Assembly (NCBI RefSeq): GCF_900102375.1
Contig: NZ_FNBO01000001.1
Coordinates: 62,001 to 126,000, forward strand
Length of the DNA stretch: 64,000 nucleotides
Source of the DNA: Halorubrum xinjiangense
GTDB lineage: Archaea; Halobacteriota; Halobacteria; Halobacteriales; Haloferacaceae
Reading direction: 5' to 3'
A program made the translations under genes and the position numbers. Numbering within the stretch: the first letter of the stretch is position 1; each line of letters begins with the position of its first letter. Below, one piece after another: positions 8,877 through 15,952 of this stretch. The notes below the pieces were generated by a model. That model was not told the origin of the DNA. It did no database searches and was given only the letters and a program-made list of their open reading frames with translations.

Positions 8877-10775
8877 TCAGTCGTCGCCGGCGAGCCGGCG
8901 GACGCGGGCGAGCGAGTCGGCGTCGTCGACGTCTTTGTCCTCGCGGACGCCGACGAAGCGGGGGAATCGGAGGGCGTAGCCCGCGGAGTACGTCGGCGAG
9001 GTCTGGATCTCCTCGTAGCCGACCTCGACCACCAGCTCGGGGTCGAACGCGACCGTCGTCCCCGTCTCGTCGACGACGTGCGGCTCCAGCCGCGCAGTGA
9101 GGTCCGCGAGCGCCTCGTCGGTGATCCCCGTCGCCACCTTGCCGACCGTGGCGTACCCCGCGGGCGCGAGGTCGTCGTCGTCGTCGCGGTCAGTTCCTTC
9201 CGCGCGAACCGCGAGCAGGAACGTGCCGAACAGCTCTGCGCGGCGCCCCTCGCCCCACTCGGCGCCGACGACGACGGCGTCGAGCGTCTCCACGTCCGGC
9301 TTGCGCTTCAGCCAGTCTCGCCCGCGGTCGCCGGGGGTGTACGCCGCCTCGGGGTTCTTCAGCATGACGCCCTCGTGGCCCGCGTCGAGGGCGTCCCGCT
9401 CCGCGGCGGCGATCGCGTCCGGGTCGGCCGCAAGTTTGAGGTCCGCGGCCGCGTCCGGGAGGACGGCTCGGAGCCGCTCGTGACGGTCGCGGAGCGGCTC
9501 GTCGAGCAGGTCGTCGCCGTCGGCGTGGAGGCAGTCGAAGGCGTGGAGCCGCAGGGAGACGGTCTCGCGCATGCGCTCGACGTCGTGTTTGCGGCGGAAC
9601 CGCCGCAGCACTTCTTGGAACGGGAGCGGGTCGCCGTCGTCGTCGACCGCGACGACCTCGCCGTCAAGGATGACCGGGACGTCGACGCGTTCGGCGACGT
9701 ACTCGACTATTTCTGGGAGCGCCTCGGTCACGTCGTCCATGTTCCGGGAGTAGAGCTGCGGACCGAGTGCCTCGCCGTCCGCGTCGTCTCCGTCAGGCCC
9801 GGCTCCGGCGTCTGTCGCGTTCCCCTCGGGCGCGTAGTGGACCTGGACGCGGGCGCCGTCGAACTTCGTCTCGACGGCGACCTCGCCGAACGCGTCGACC
9901 GCGTCGGTCGCGGTGCCCGCCTGCGCGAGCATCGCTTGGACCGGTCGTCCGACCCGAAGCGACTCCTCGCGGAGCCCCGGGATCCCCTCGTCGCGGGCGC
10001 GGACCGCGACCCGGCCGTAGTCGTTCGTCACCTGAAGCGCGCGTTCGACGGCCGCGACCGCCTCGTCAGGGGCGGCGAGTCGGGGGTCATCGGTCGCATC
10101 CGCGCCGGCTGATTCGGGCTCCTCCGCCGACGCGAGGAACGCCTCCGCGACCGCGTCGCGGACCGTCCCCTCGCCGACGCCGAGCCGCATCTCGCCGAGG
10201 ACGAGCCGGGCAAGGAACGCCGCCTCGCTCGGTGAACACCGGGTGAACAGCCCGAACAGCGCGTCCCGCTTGCGCGACTCGCTCCCGTCGCCGCTCGCGG
10301 CCGCGAGGTCGCGGAGCGCCTCGTCGAGCGCGGCCACCGTGAGCGCGTCGCGGCCGGCCCCGAACGCGGCGAGCCCCTGCTGGCCGCCGAAGTCGTAGTC
10401 GGCCGCGACGGCGCCGATCTCGCCGCGCTCCGCGAGGCGGTCCTCCACGTCAGCCGCGGAGACGTTCGGGCCCGCGGCGCGGGCGATAGCCTCGCGGCAG
10501 AGCGCGGGGCCGACGTCGAGGGTCCGGGTGTCGTGAGCGGGGAAGACGCGCCCGAGGAGGAACCGGACGACGACGGGCAGGTCGTCGGTGGGTCCGTCGG
10601 TCGATCCGTCGCTCTCGGGGCCGTCCCCCTCGGCGCTGTCCCCCTCGGCGTCGCCTCCGGCACCGTCGCCAGCGCCGGCGTCTGCGAGTAGGTCGGCGAC
10701 GGCGAGCGTCGTCTCGATGTCGCCGTCGTTCGCGGCCACCCGTTCCGCCCGTTCCGCCAGCGCGGCGAATTCCAT
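8877..10775 (-). CDS. lig: ATP-dependent DNA ligase
   Basis: A 632-residue ligase that seals nicks using ATP. The adenylated lysine lies in KFDG (304-307), followed by the nucleotidyltransferase motifs LDGEVVA, EGVMLKN and WLKRKPD. The N-terminal DNA-binding domain carries an acidic, glycine-rich insertion (about 33-65), a common haloarchaeal adaptation, and a second acidic insertion follows the lysine motif. The protein is longer than the usual 550-600 residues because of these insertions. ATG 10775 is chosen since the upstream frame is low complexity. Confidence 0.93.
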   Translation of the reverse strand: MEFAALAERAERVAANDGDIETTLAVADLLADAGAGDGAGGDAEGDSAEGDGPESDGSTDGPTDDLPVVVRFLLGRVFPAHDTRTLDVGPALCREAIARAAGPNVSAADVEDRLAERGEIGAVAADYDFGGQQGLAAFGAGRDALTVAALDEALRDLAAASGDGSESRKRDALFGLFTRCSPSEAAFLARLVLGEMRLGVGEGTVRDAVAEAFLASAEEPESAGADATDDPRLAAPDEAVAAVERALQVTNDYGRVAVRARDEGIPGLREESLRVGRPVQAMLAQAGTATDAVDAFGEVAVETKFDGARVQVHYAPEGNATDAGAGPDGDDADGEALGPQLYSRNMDDVTEALPEIVEYVAERVDVPVILDGEVVAVDDDGDPLPFQEVLRRFRRKHDVERMRETVSLRLHAFDCLHADGDDLLDEPLRDRHERLRAVLPDAAADLKLAADPDAIAAAERDALDAGHEGVMLKNPEAAYTPGDRGRDWLKRKPDVETLDAVVVGAEWGEGRRAELFGTFLLAVRAEGTDRDDDDDLAPAGYATVGKVATGITDEALADLTARLEPHVVDETGTTVAFDPELVVEVGYEEIQTSPTYSAGYALRFPRFVGVREDKDVDDADSLARVRRLAGDD

Positions 10776-10912
10776 ACGCGTCCGGTCGGCGGCCGGCGGG
10801 CAAAAGCGGTCCGTCTCGGGCGGGCGAGGCAATCGCGCCGGCGGCGCGGTCGGGGAACGCGAGACGGGCCGCCGGGGAACCGCTTTTCACCTCCGGTCTC
10901 GTACGTCCCGGT

Positions 10913-11497
10913 ATGTACGTCCGCGACGCCAAAAACCGTGACGAGGCGTGGTTGTTGGACGCGATCGAGCAGTTGGGGCTCGACGACGTCGCCTTCCGGT
11001 CGCGGGACTACGTGATCGCGGTCGACGAGGAGTCCGGCGACCGGGCCGGGTTCGGCCGGCTCCGGCTCCACCGCGGCGACGAGAGCGAGGCAAACCGGAT
11101 CGAGCTCACCGGCATCGGTGTCCTGCCCGAGTGGCGCGATCGCGGGGTCGGGGCGCACGTCGTCGAGCGCCTCGTCGACACCGCGGCCGCGGACGGGTTC
11201 GAGACGGTGTACGTGCTCACCGACCAGCCGGAGTACCTCGCGCAGTTCGGCTTCGAGCGCGTCGACACCGACGACCTTCCGCCCGCGCTCGGAGAGCGCC
11301 TCACCGAGAAGCGAGAGTTCCTCGGCGGCGGGGTCGTCGGCCTCGAGCTGGCCGTCGACGCGTTCGAGATGCCGAGCGGCCTCCGCACGGCGTTCAAAGA
11401 CGCCGAGCCGACCGGCGACGACGAACCGGAAGAGTCGGCCGAGGATTTCGGAATCGACCCGGACTCGGCGACGTACAAGTACGACACCGGTCGCTGA
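10913..11497 (+). CDS. GNAT-family N-acetyltransferase
   Basis: A 194-residue protein. The acetyl-CoA-binding motif is ELTGIGVLPEWRDRGVGAHV (about 63-82), followed by the VYVLTDQPEYLAQFGFERV strand-helix typical of GNAT enzymes. The last 30 residues are acidic. It is divergent from DNA ligase. The acceptor substrate cannot be inferred. Its stop codon lies about 22 nt before structured repeat copy A. Confidence 0.83.
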   Translation: MYVRDAKNRDEAWLLDAIEQLGLDDVAFRSRDYVIAVDEESGDRAGFGRLRLHRGDESEANRIELTGIGVLPEWRDRGVGAHVVERLVDTAAADGFETVYVLTDQPEYLAQFGFERVDTDDLPPALGERLTEKREFLGGGVVGLELAVDAFEMPSGLRTAFKDAEPTGDDEPEESAEDFGIDPDSATYKYDTGR

Positions 11498-11518
11498 GCC
11501 GCGACGATCACCTGTTTT

Positions 11519-11823
11519 CTGCGGTCGCGGTCGGCGCGTGCCTGCGAGCGGTCGCCTCCGGCGACCGCGAGACAGCACGCGCGAGGGACGCCGCGAGCGG
11601 TGCGAGGTGCGAGCGAAGCGAGCACCTCGGTTGCGAGCGGTGAAACCGCGAGCAGCGAGCGGCGAGGCTGGGGAGGCGTGAGGTGCGGTTGCTGTGCCGG
11701 GCGGGCCTCGCGGCTGGGGCTTCGGCGGTGTTCGCCGCTGATCTGTTATCAGCTATTTATAAGCGAGCGGCTGGAGCCTCGGCGGTGTTCGTCGCCGAGC
11801 CGTCGTCAATTATTTGGCTCTGT
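11519..11823 (+). repeat. Structured intergenic repeat, copy A (third stem deleted)
   Basis: This is the shortest and most diverged of four copies. Stem 1 pairs 11534-11541 with 11575-11582 and encloses an inner hairpin (11548-11556 with 11560-11568). The second position is a branched structure: an outer stem 11589-11594/11659-11664 enclosing hairpins 11603-11610/11622-11629 (loop GAGCGAAGCGA) and 11637-11641/11645-11649. The invariant purine-rich linker is at 11664-11686. Stem 3, present in the other copies, is missing. Two 57-bp units follow (11710-11766, 11767-11823). The first ends in TTTATAAG (11756-11763). The second has lost this box. No coding function is seen. Confidence 0.85.
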
Positions 11824-12069
11824 CGAAAGTCTATTATTCAGATATATTATCACTTGAATCAGCGGGTGAATAAAAGTTGCGTATCTTGTACGGAATCAAC
11901 TACAGATTCACCGAACTGGAGTACTCAATATACGGCAGGGAGGGAGAGATGTGGACTTCCAAGTGCCTCTGACAAGTGTAGGTTGGAAGTCAAGAGAATA
12001 TAACAGGTATAGCAATAAGTGAGTATTGCTTGATGTGTACGGGTGTATGAAACCCTGTCGACCCTCTAA
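11824..12069. other. Low-GC intergenic island, no gene recognised
   Basis: The base composition drops sharply here, with runs such as TATTATTCAGATATATTATC, compared with surrounding DNA near 68-70 percent GC. Together with the small gene at 12070-12225 it looks like imported or decaying DNA. I find no transposase fragment, tRNA or long conserved frame. A 106-codon plus frame crosses it from the repeat but has mixed composition and is not credible. Confidence 0.55.
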
Positions 12070-12225
12070 CTACTCGTTTTTCTCCCCCTCATCTGAATCA
12101 TCTGGACCACCATCAGACTGGCCTTTGCCAGTCTCCTCACCTTCTGAGGCAAGTTGTTCCCAAAAATCCTCTTCAAGAAATCGGGTGATTTCTTCAGCGC
12201 TGGCGTCTTTTGGTGGTCGATCCAT
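12070..12225 (-). CDS. Small acidic protein, 51 residues, unknown function
   Basis: An ATG at 12225 opens a 51-residue frame ending in TAG. The protein has an amphipathic, probably helical first half (EEITRFLEEDFWEQLASEG) and a very acidic, glycine- and aspartate-rich tail (SDGGPDDSDEGEKNE). TTTATTAT lies 30 nt upstream of the ATG (12248-12255), exactly where a leaderless haloarchaeal promoter is expected, which supports a real gene. Codon use is AT-richer than in neighbours (AAA, CTT, GAT), so it probably arrived with the low-GC island. No family recognised. Confidence 0.6.
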   Translation of the reverse strand: MDRPPKDASAEEITRFLEEDFWEQLASEGEETGKGQSDGGPDDSDEGEKNE

Positions 12226-12247
12226 CGTTCACACTTTTCTTTGTCGA

Positions 12248-12255
12248 ATAATAAA
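12248..12255 (-). promoter_or_regulatory. TATA box for the 51-residue gene
   Basis: TTTATTAT on the minus strand starts 30 nt upstream of the ATG at 12225. This spacing predicts a transcript starting at or next to the start codon. Confidence 0.5.
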
Positions 12256-12340
12256 TTGTCCTGTCGGTGACCTACTATATTTTACTCAGGCGACCGCAAC
12301 GCCGCAGCGTCACCACTCGTCGGACAATTCAGCGTATGAA

Positions 12341-12648
12341 TGACGGACAGGCGGGGTAGCCCGGCGTTCCGGCACGGGGTATCCCGATTGCCTCCTCCAC
12401 CCCGCGACCCGACGAGCGACGGGCGTTCGGCGGTGGGCTGCTCGCTTCCGCGCCTGACCCAGTGTCGCCGACGAACCGCGACGGACCGCTCCTGCGAGCG
12501 GGCGCCGCAGACCGCTGTCCCCGGCGGACGAGGCTTCCACGTTGGCTCTCGGGGCCCGCGCCGGTCTGACCGGACGTGCCCGCTGTTCGGTCCCCGCTAA
12601 AGACTGCCTCACGGGTGACGAGCGGGGCCTAACCGCCCGACCTAGTCC
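12341..12648 (-). ncRNA. ffs: 7S signal recognition particle RNA
   Basis: The minus strand contains the diagnostic SRP helix 8: CAGG, then a GGAA tetraloop (12446-12449), then AGCAGCC (overall 12432-12458), which is the SRP54-binding site. The 5' segment GGTCGGGCGG (about 12634-12645) pairs with the 3' segment CCGCCTGTCC (12345-12354), closing helix 1. A length of about 305 nt fits archaeal 7S RNA. Exact ends are inferred. With SRP54 and SRP19 (gene at 30617) this RNA targets nascent proteins to the membrane. Confidence 0.93.
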
Positions 12649-12670
12649 GTTTGACGATATTCGGGTGCGG

Positions 12671-12676
12671 CATAAG
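12671..12676 (-). promoter_or_regulatory. TATA-like box for the 7S RNA
   Basis: CTTATG on the minus strand lies about 25 nt upstream of the predicted 5' end of the SRP RNA near 12648. Confidence 0.45.
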
Positions 12677-12787
12677 GGCCTTTCGTTCGGCGGACGCCGG
12701 CGCGGGCCGCGGGCGGGTCCGTGGCCGCGGTCTGCGAGCGGGTCCACAGCCGTGGTCCGCGGCCGCAACGGATCGCGGACGGCGCAG

Positions 12788-13201
12788 CTACGTCAACACC
12801 GCCCGAGCGTGCACCGCTGCGGCGAGCGGCACGGGGACCGACAGCGCGACGACGGCGCGCGCGTGCCACACGAGCCAGAGGTGGTCGCGGAACACCGGGC
12901 TCGGCTCGACCGCCAGCGCCCACGTCGCCGCGCTCGCGGTCGTCGCCAGTCCGAGGACGACCGCCACGCCCGCGAGCGTCCCGGGGTCGACGTTCCCCCG
13001 CTCGACGGAGGCGATGACGACCGCGGAGAGCAGCGCGAACAACGCGATCCCGGTCCAGCCGACGACCCCGGAGGCGTAGTACGCAGCCAGCTGGTCCGCG
13101 TACTCCGGCCCCGAGACGACCGCGTACGGGGCGACGAGCGCGACGACGGTGGCGACGGCGGCGGCGATCCCGACGCGGCGCGAGACGGCGCGGAGGTCCA
13201 T
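12788..13201 (-). CDS. Small integral membrane protein of unknown function
   Basis: A 137-residue protein with four hydrophobic segments (about 8-28, 42-66, 74-95 and 110-132) and few charged residues between them. There is no catalytic motif. The ATG at 13201 places a short basic N-terminus (MDLRAVSRR) before the first helix. It is transcribed toward the 7S RNA gene, whose promoter lies in the 140-bp gap downstream. Haloarchaeal homologues are uncharacterised as far as I know. Confidence 0.65.
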   Translation of the reverse strand: MDLRAVSRRVGIAAAVATVVALVAPYAVVSGPEYADQLAAYYASGVVGWTGIALFALLSAVVIASVERGNVDPGTLAGVAVVLGLATTASAATWALAVEPSPVFRDHLWLVWHARAVVALSVPVPLAAAVHARAVLT

Positions 13202-13349
13202 ACCCGCCCTCGGGACGGAACCGCGGTAAAAGGACCGGATCGGGCGCGGCAGGCGAACGAGCGCGCGCACAAACCAGACGCCGGACCTGACCGGACCGGG
13301 CGCGACCCGCTCCCGTAGCGTTTTGCCCCGTCGGCGCCCACTTCGTGGC

Positions 13350-13808
13350 ATGTCACTCGACGTCGACCCGCCGGAGCCGCCCGAACTCGCCGCCGTCGAT
13401 CCCAACGAGTACGAGGACGCCGAGGTCGCGGGCGGGGAGTACCGCCGCGACGAACTCGAGGCGTTCCTCCGCGAGGGCGCGTGGGAGGAGGCGTTCGGCG
13501 AGTGGGCCGCCGGCAGCGACATGGACGAAGAGGACTGGGAGATCGCGCTCGACCTCGAATTAGTCTCCCGGTTCGACTTCTTCTGGGACGACTTCGCCGA
13601 CCGCGTCGGCTACCACGCGCCCGGGCTCCCCGAGGACTGGAAGGAGCGGGACCTCCACCCCGACCTCGACTCGTGGGGGACCGTCTCCGCGATCAACGCC
13701 GGGCTCACGGAGCTGGGACAGATCGTCTGCGAGACACTCAAGGAGGAGTACATCGACTGGGAGGCCGACTTCGACGCGCCGGACGACCTGCCCGACTTCG
13801 AGACGTAG
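13350..13808 (+). CDS. Acidic haloarchaeal protein of unknown function
   Basis: A 152-residue soluble, very acidic protein rich in tryptophan and aromatic residues (AWEEAFGEWAAG, FDFFWDDFADRVGY, YIDWEADFD). The predicted content is mainly helical. No metal site, nucleotide motif or membrane segment is visible. The ATG at 13350 is chosen over an upstream in-frame ATG because the extension is short and arginine-rich, unlike the rest. It is divergent from the membrane-protein gene and convergent with an aldo/keto reductase. No function is proposed. Confidence 0.65.
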   Translation: MSLDVDPPEPPELAAVDPNEYEDAEVAGGEYRRDELEAFLREGAWEEAFGEWAAGSDMDEEDWEIALDLELVSRFDFFWDDFADRVGYHAPGLPEDWKERDLHPDLDSWGTVSAINAGLTELGQIVCETLKEEYIDWEADFDAPDDLPDFET

Positions 13809-13848
13809 CGGGGCGGCGGAGGCGGCCCCGCCCGGTTTTATGCCCCGC

Positions 13849-14874
13849 TCAGTGTCCCCAGAGGTTCCCGTCCGGGTCGTAGCGCGCGTCCATGATCCGG
13901 TCCCACTGCTCGTCGGAGAGGTCGAGGTCGGCCGCCGCGACGTTCTCGTCGAGCTGGTCGACCGTCCGGGCGCCGACGATGGGGACGCAGGTGAACTCGT
14001 CCCACTCGGTGAGCCACGCGAGCGCGACCTGCGCGGGCGTCGCGTCCAGCTCGCCGGCGACCTCGCGGACCGCGTCGAGCACCTTCCAGCCGCGTTCGGA
14101 GAGGTAGAAGCGCTCGAACCGGTCGTCGAAGCTCGCGCGCGACCCGTCGGGCGCGATCACCTTCTCGGGATCGTCCGGGTCCGCGCGCTCGTACTTCCCG
14201 GTGAGGAACCCGCCCGCGAGCGGGGAGTACGGACAGACGGCCAGATCCTGGTCGATACAGACGTCGAGGTACTCCTTGACGTCCTCGTAGTAGCCCGCGT
14301 GGTGGAGCGGCTGGACCACGTCGAAGCTCGCGTAATCGTTGACGTCGGCGGTCCACTGCGCCTTCGTCAGCCGCCACGCCGCCATCGTCGACGCGCCGAG
14401 GTGGTGGACCTTCCCCTCGGCGACCAGCTCGTCGAGCGCGCGCATCGTCTCCTCGATGGGAGTCTCCTCGTCCCAGCGGTGGATGTAGTACACGTCGAGG
14501 TAGTCGGTGTCGAGCCGGTCGAGGGTCCCCTCAATCTGCGCGCGGATGTGCTTCCGACCGAGCCCCGAGTCGTTGGGGCCGGGCTCGCCGCGCCCGTCGA
14601 ACGGGAAGTACACCTTCGAGGCGATGACGTAGTCCTCGCGGTCGCGGTCCGCGAGCCACTCGCCGATGTACTCCTCGCTCGTTCCGTGCGGCGACCCGTA
14701 CACGTTGGCCGTGTCGATGAAGTTGATCCCCTGGTCCGCGGCCGCGTCGAGGAGCTCGTGCGACTCCTCGCGGCCCGTCTCTACGACGCCGTTCGTCTCG
14801 CGCCCGAACCGCCACGTGCCGAAGCAGAGCTCCGAGACGCTGAGCCCCGTGTCGCCGAGTCGTCGGTAGTCCAT
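13849..14874 (-). CDS. Aldo/keto reductase
   Basis: A 341-residue NAD(P)H-dependent reductase with a TIM-barrel fold. The catalytic tetrad can be placed: Asp in IDTANVYG, Tyr in the same segment, Lys in ASKVY and His in YYIHRWDE. The N-terminal MDYRRLGDTGLSVSELCFGT is typical of the AKR11-13/YajO-like group. The substrate is unknown. It is 85 nt upstream of the 3' neighbour's reading direction and convergent with the acidic hypothetical gene. Confidence 0.9.
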   Translation of the reverse strand: MDYRRLGDTGLSVSELCFGTWRFGRETNGVVETGREESHELLDAAADQGINFIDTANVYGSPHGTSEEYIGEWLADRDREDYVIASKVYFPFDGRGEPGPNDSGLGRKHIRAQIEGTLDRLDTDYLDVYYIHRWDEETPIEETMRALDELVAEGKVHHLGASTMAAWRLTKAQWTADVNDYASFDVVQPLHHAGYYEDVKEYLDVCIDQDLAVCPYSPLAGGFLTGKYERADPDDPEKVIAPDGSRASFDDRFERFYLSERGWKVLDAVREVAGELDATPAQVALAWLTEWDEFTCVPIVGARTVDQLDENVAAADLDLSDEQWDRIMDARYDPDGNLWGH

Positions 14875-14959
14875 ACCCGCTCATCTCGGGGGCGACACGT
14901 AAAGCGTGGTGGCACCGGCGGGCGAGGCCGCGGAGCAAAGTCGGCCGCCTGAAAAGCCG

Positions 14960-15604
14960 CTACCCGAAGTTCTCGACCTTCGCGGCGTCCGCGTCGCCGC
15001 CGGCCGCGTCGACCGCGGCCTCGGCGTCTCCGACGAGGTCGGCGAAGCCGTAGACGAAGATCGTCTCGCATTCCCCGCCAGTGAGGACATCGGCGACGGC
15101 GTCGGTCAAGGAGTCGTCCGCGTCGAGGAGCCGAACGTCGGCGCCACGCTCGCGGAGGGCGTCGATCCGGTCGGCGTGGGCGACGTCGTCGTCGCGGTAG
15201 ACGACCGCGGCCTCGGCACCCTCGTCGAGCGCGCGCTCCGCGATGGCGACCGCGGGGCCGACCCCGGGGCCGCCCGCGATCACGACCGCGCGGGCCTCGC
15301 CGGCGTAGTGCTGGTCACCAAACGGCCCCGAGAGCGTCATCTCGGTGCCGGCCTCGGCGCCCGAGAGGAACGCCGAGAAGTCGCCGCCCTCCTCGGGGTC
15401 GATGCCGACCGTGACCTCGAACGTCTCGCCGACGCGGGGCGACGAGAGGGTGTAGAAGCGCGCGACCGACTCGCCGTCTATCTCGGTGCCGAGCTTCACG
15501 AACTGTCCGGGTTCGGCCGCGAACCCCTCGGGCGCGCGGAAGCGGAGCGCGTACGTGTCGGGGCCGACCGACTCGATCGACTCGACCGTCGCTGTCGTGT
15601 CCAT
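14960..15604 (-). CDS. FAD-dependent ferredoxin/flavodoxin reductase-like protein
   Basis: A 214-residue FNR-fold flavoprotein. FAD binding is indicated by ARFYTLSSPR near residue 48, and NAD(P) binding by the GGPGVGPAVAIAE loop near 112-124. The C-terminal FVYGFADLVGDAE resembles the nicotinamide-pocket strand. Proteins of this size usually pass electrons between NAD(P)H and a ferredoxin or another oxidoreductase. It lies directly upstream of korAB but on the opposite strand, so a role with ferredoxin is only suggested. The ATG at 15604 begins the beta-barrel domain directly. Confidence 0.8.
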   Translation of the reverse strand: MDTTATVESIESVGPDTYALRFRAPEGFAAEPGQFVKLGTEIDGESVARFYTLSSPRVGETFEVTVGIDPEEGGDFSAFLSGAEAGTEMTLSGPFGDQHYAGEARAVVIAGGPGVGPAVAIAERALDEGAEAAVVYRDDDVAHADRIDALRERGADVRLLDADDSLTDAVADVLTGGECETIFVYGFADLVGDAEAAVDAAGGDADAAKVENFG

Positions 15605-15952
15605 ACCACGGATCGGCGAGGGAGACACAAACGCCTTCCTGTCGGCGGCGGTCCTGCCCGTGTCGAAACGGGTACGCACGGTGCGCTCTGACCCGCCGGA
15701 CGGCTTTCGACGCCGCGTTCCGGTGGCCCGTTCGCGACCGAGAGTGTTCGACGGTCGTCGAAAACCGGTCCGACGCGAAGGGTCGATCGTGAGGAATGCG
15801 GTGGATGTATGTTCAGTTCTATGCGCTCTCTGACCGAATAGACCGCTTAGAGCCGACAATATTCGCGAGAACAAACACGTTCGTCCAGAAACACCTCGGT
15901 GGCTCCTTCCAGAAGCCTTTTGATGAGTCCGCCAGAACCTTGCGCATAGCAC
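15605..15952. other. Divergent intergenic region upstream of korA
   Basis: This 348-bp spacer separates the FNR-like gene and korA. A CTTTTGATG run about 30 nt before the korA ATG is the best TATA candidate. AT content is moderately raised near 15840-15900. No small gene or RNA recognised. Confidence 0.35.

Noticed and set aside
11815-11828. GGCTCTGTCGAAA resembling an IS6-type terminal inverted repeat
   Set aside because: No matching inverted partner or transposase fragment was found within the low-GC island.
11683-12003. A 106-codon plus-strand frame across copy A and the low-GC island
   Set aside because: It reads through structured repeat units and its amino-acid makeup changes abruptly; no homology pattern is seen.
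12788-13522. Longer 244-codon version of the small membrane protein
   Set aside because: The extra N-terminal part is antisense to a plus-strand gene and lacks the hydrophobic pattern; ATG 13201 is a better start.
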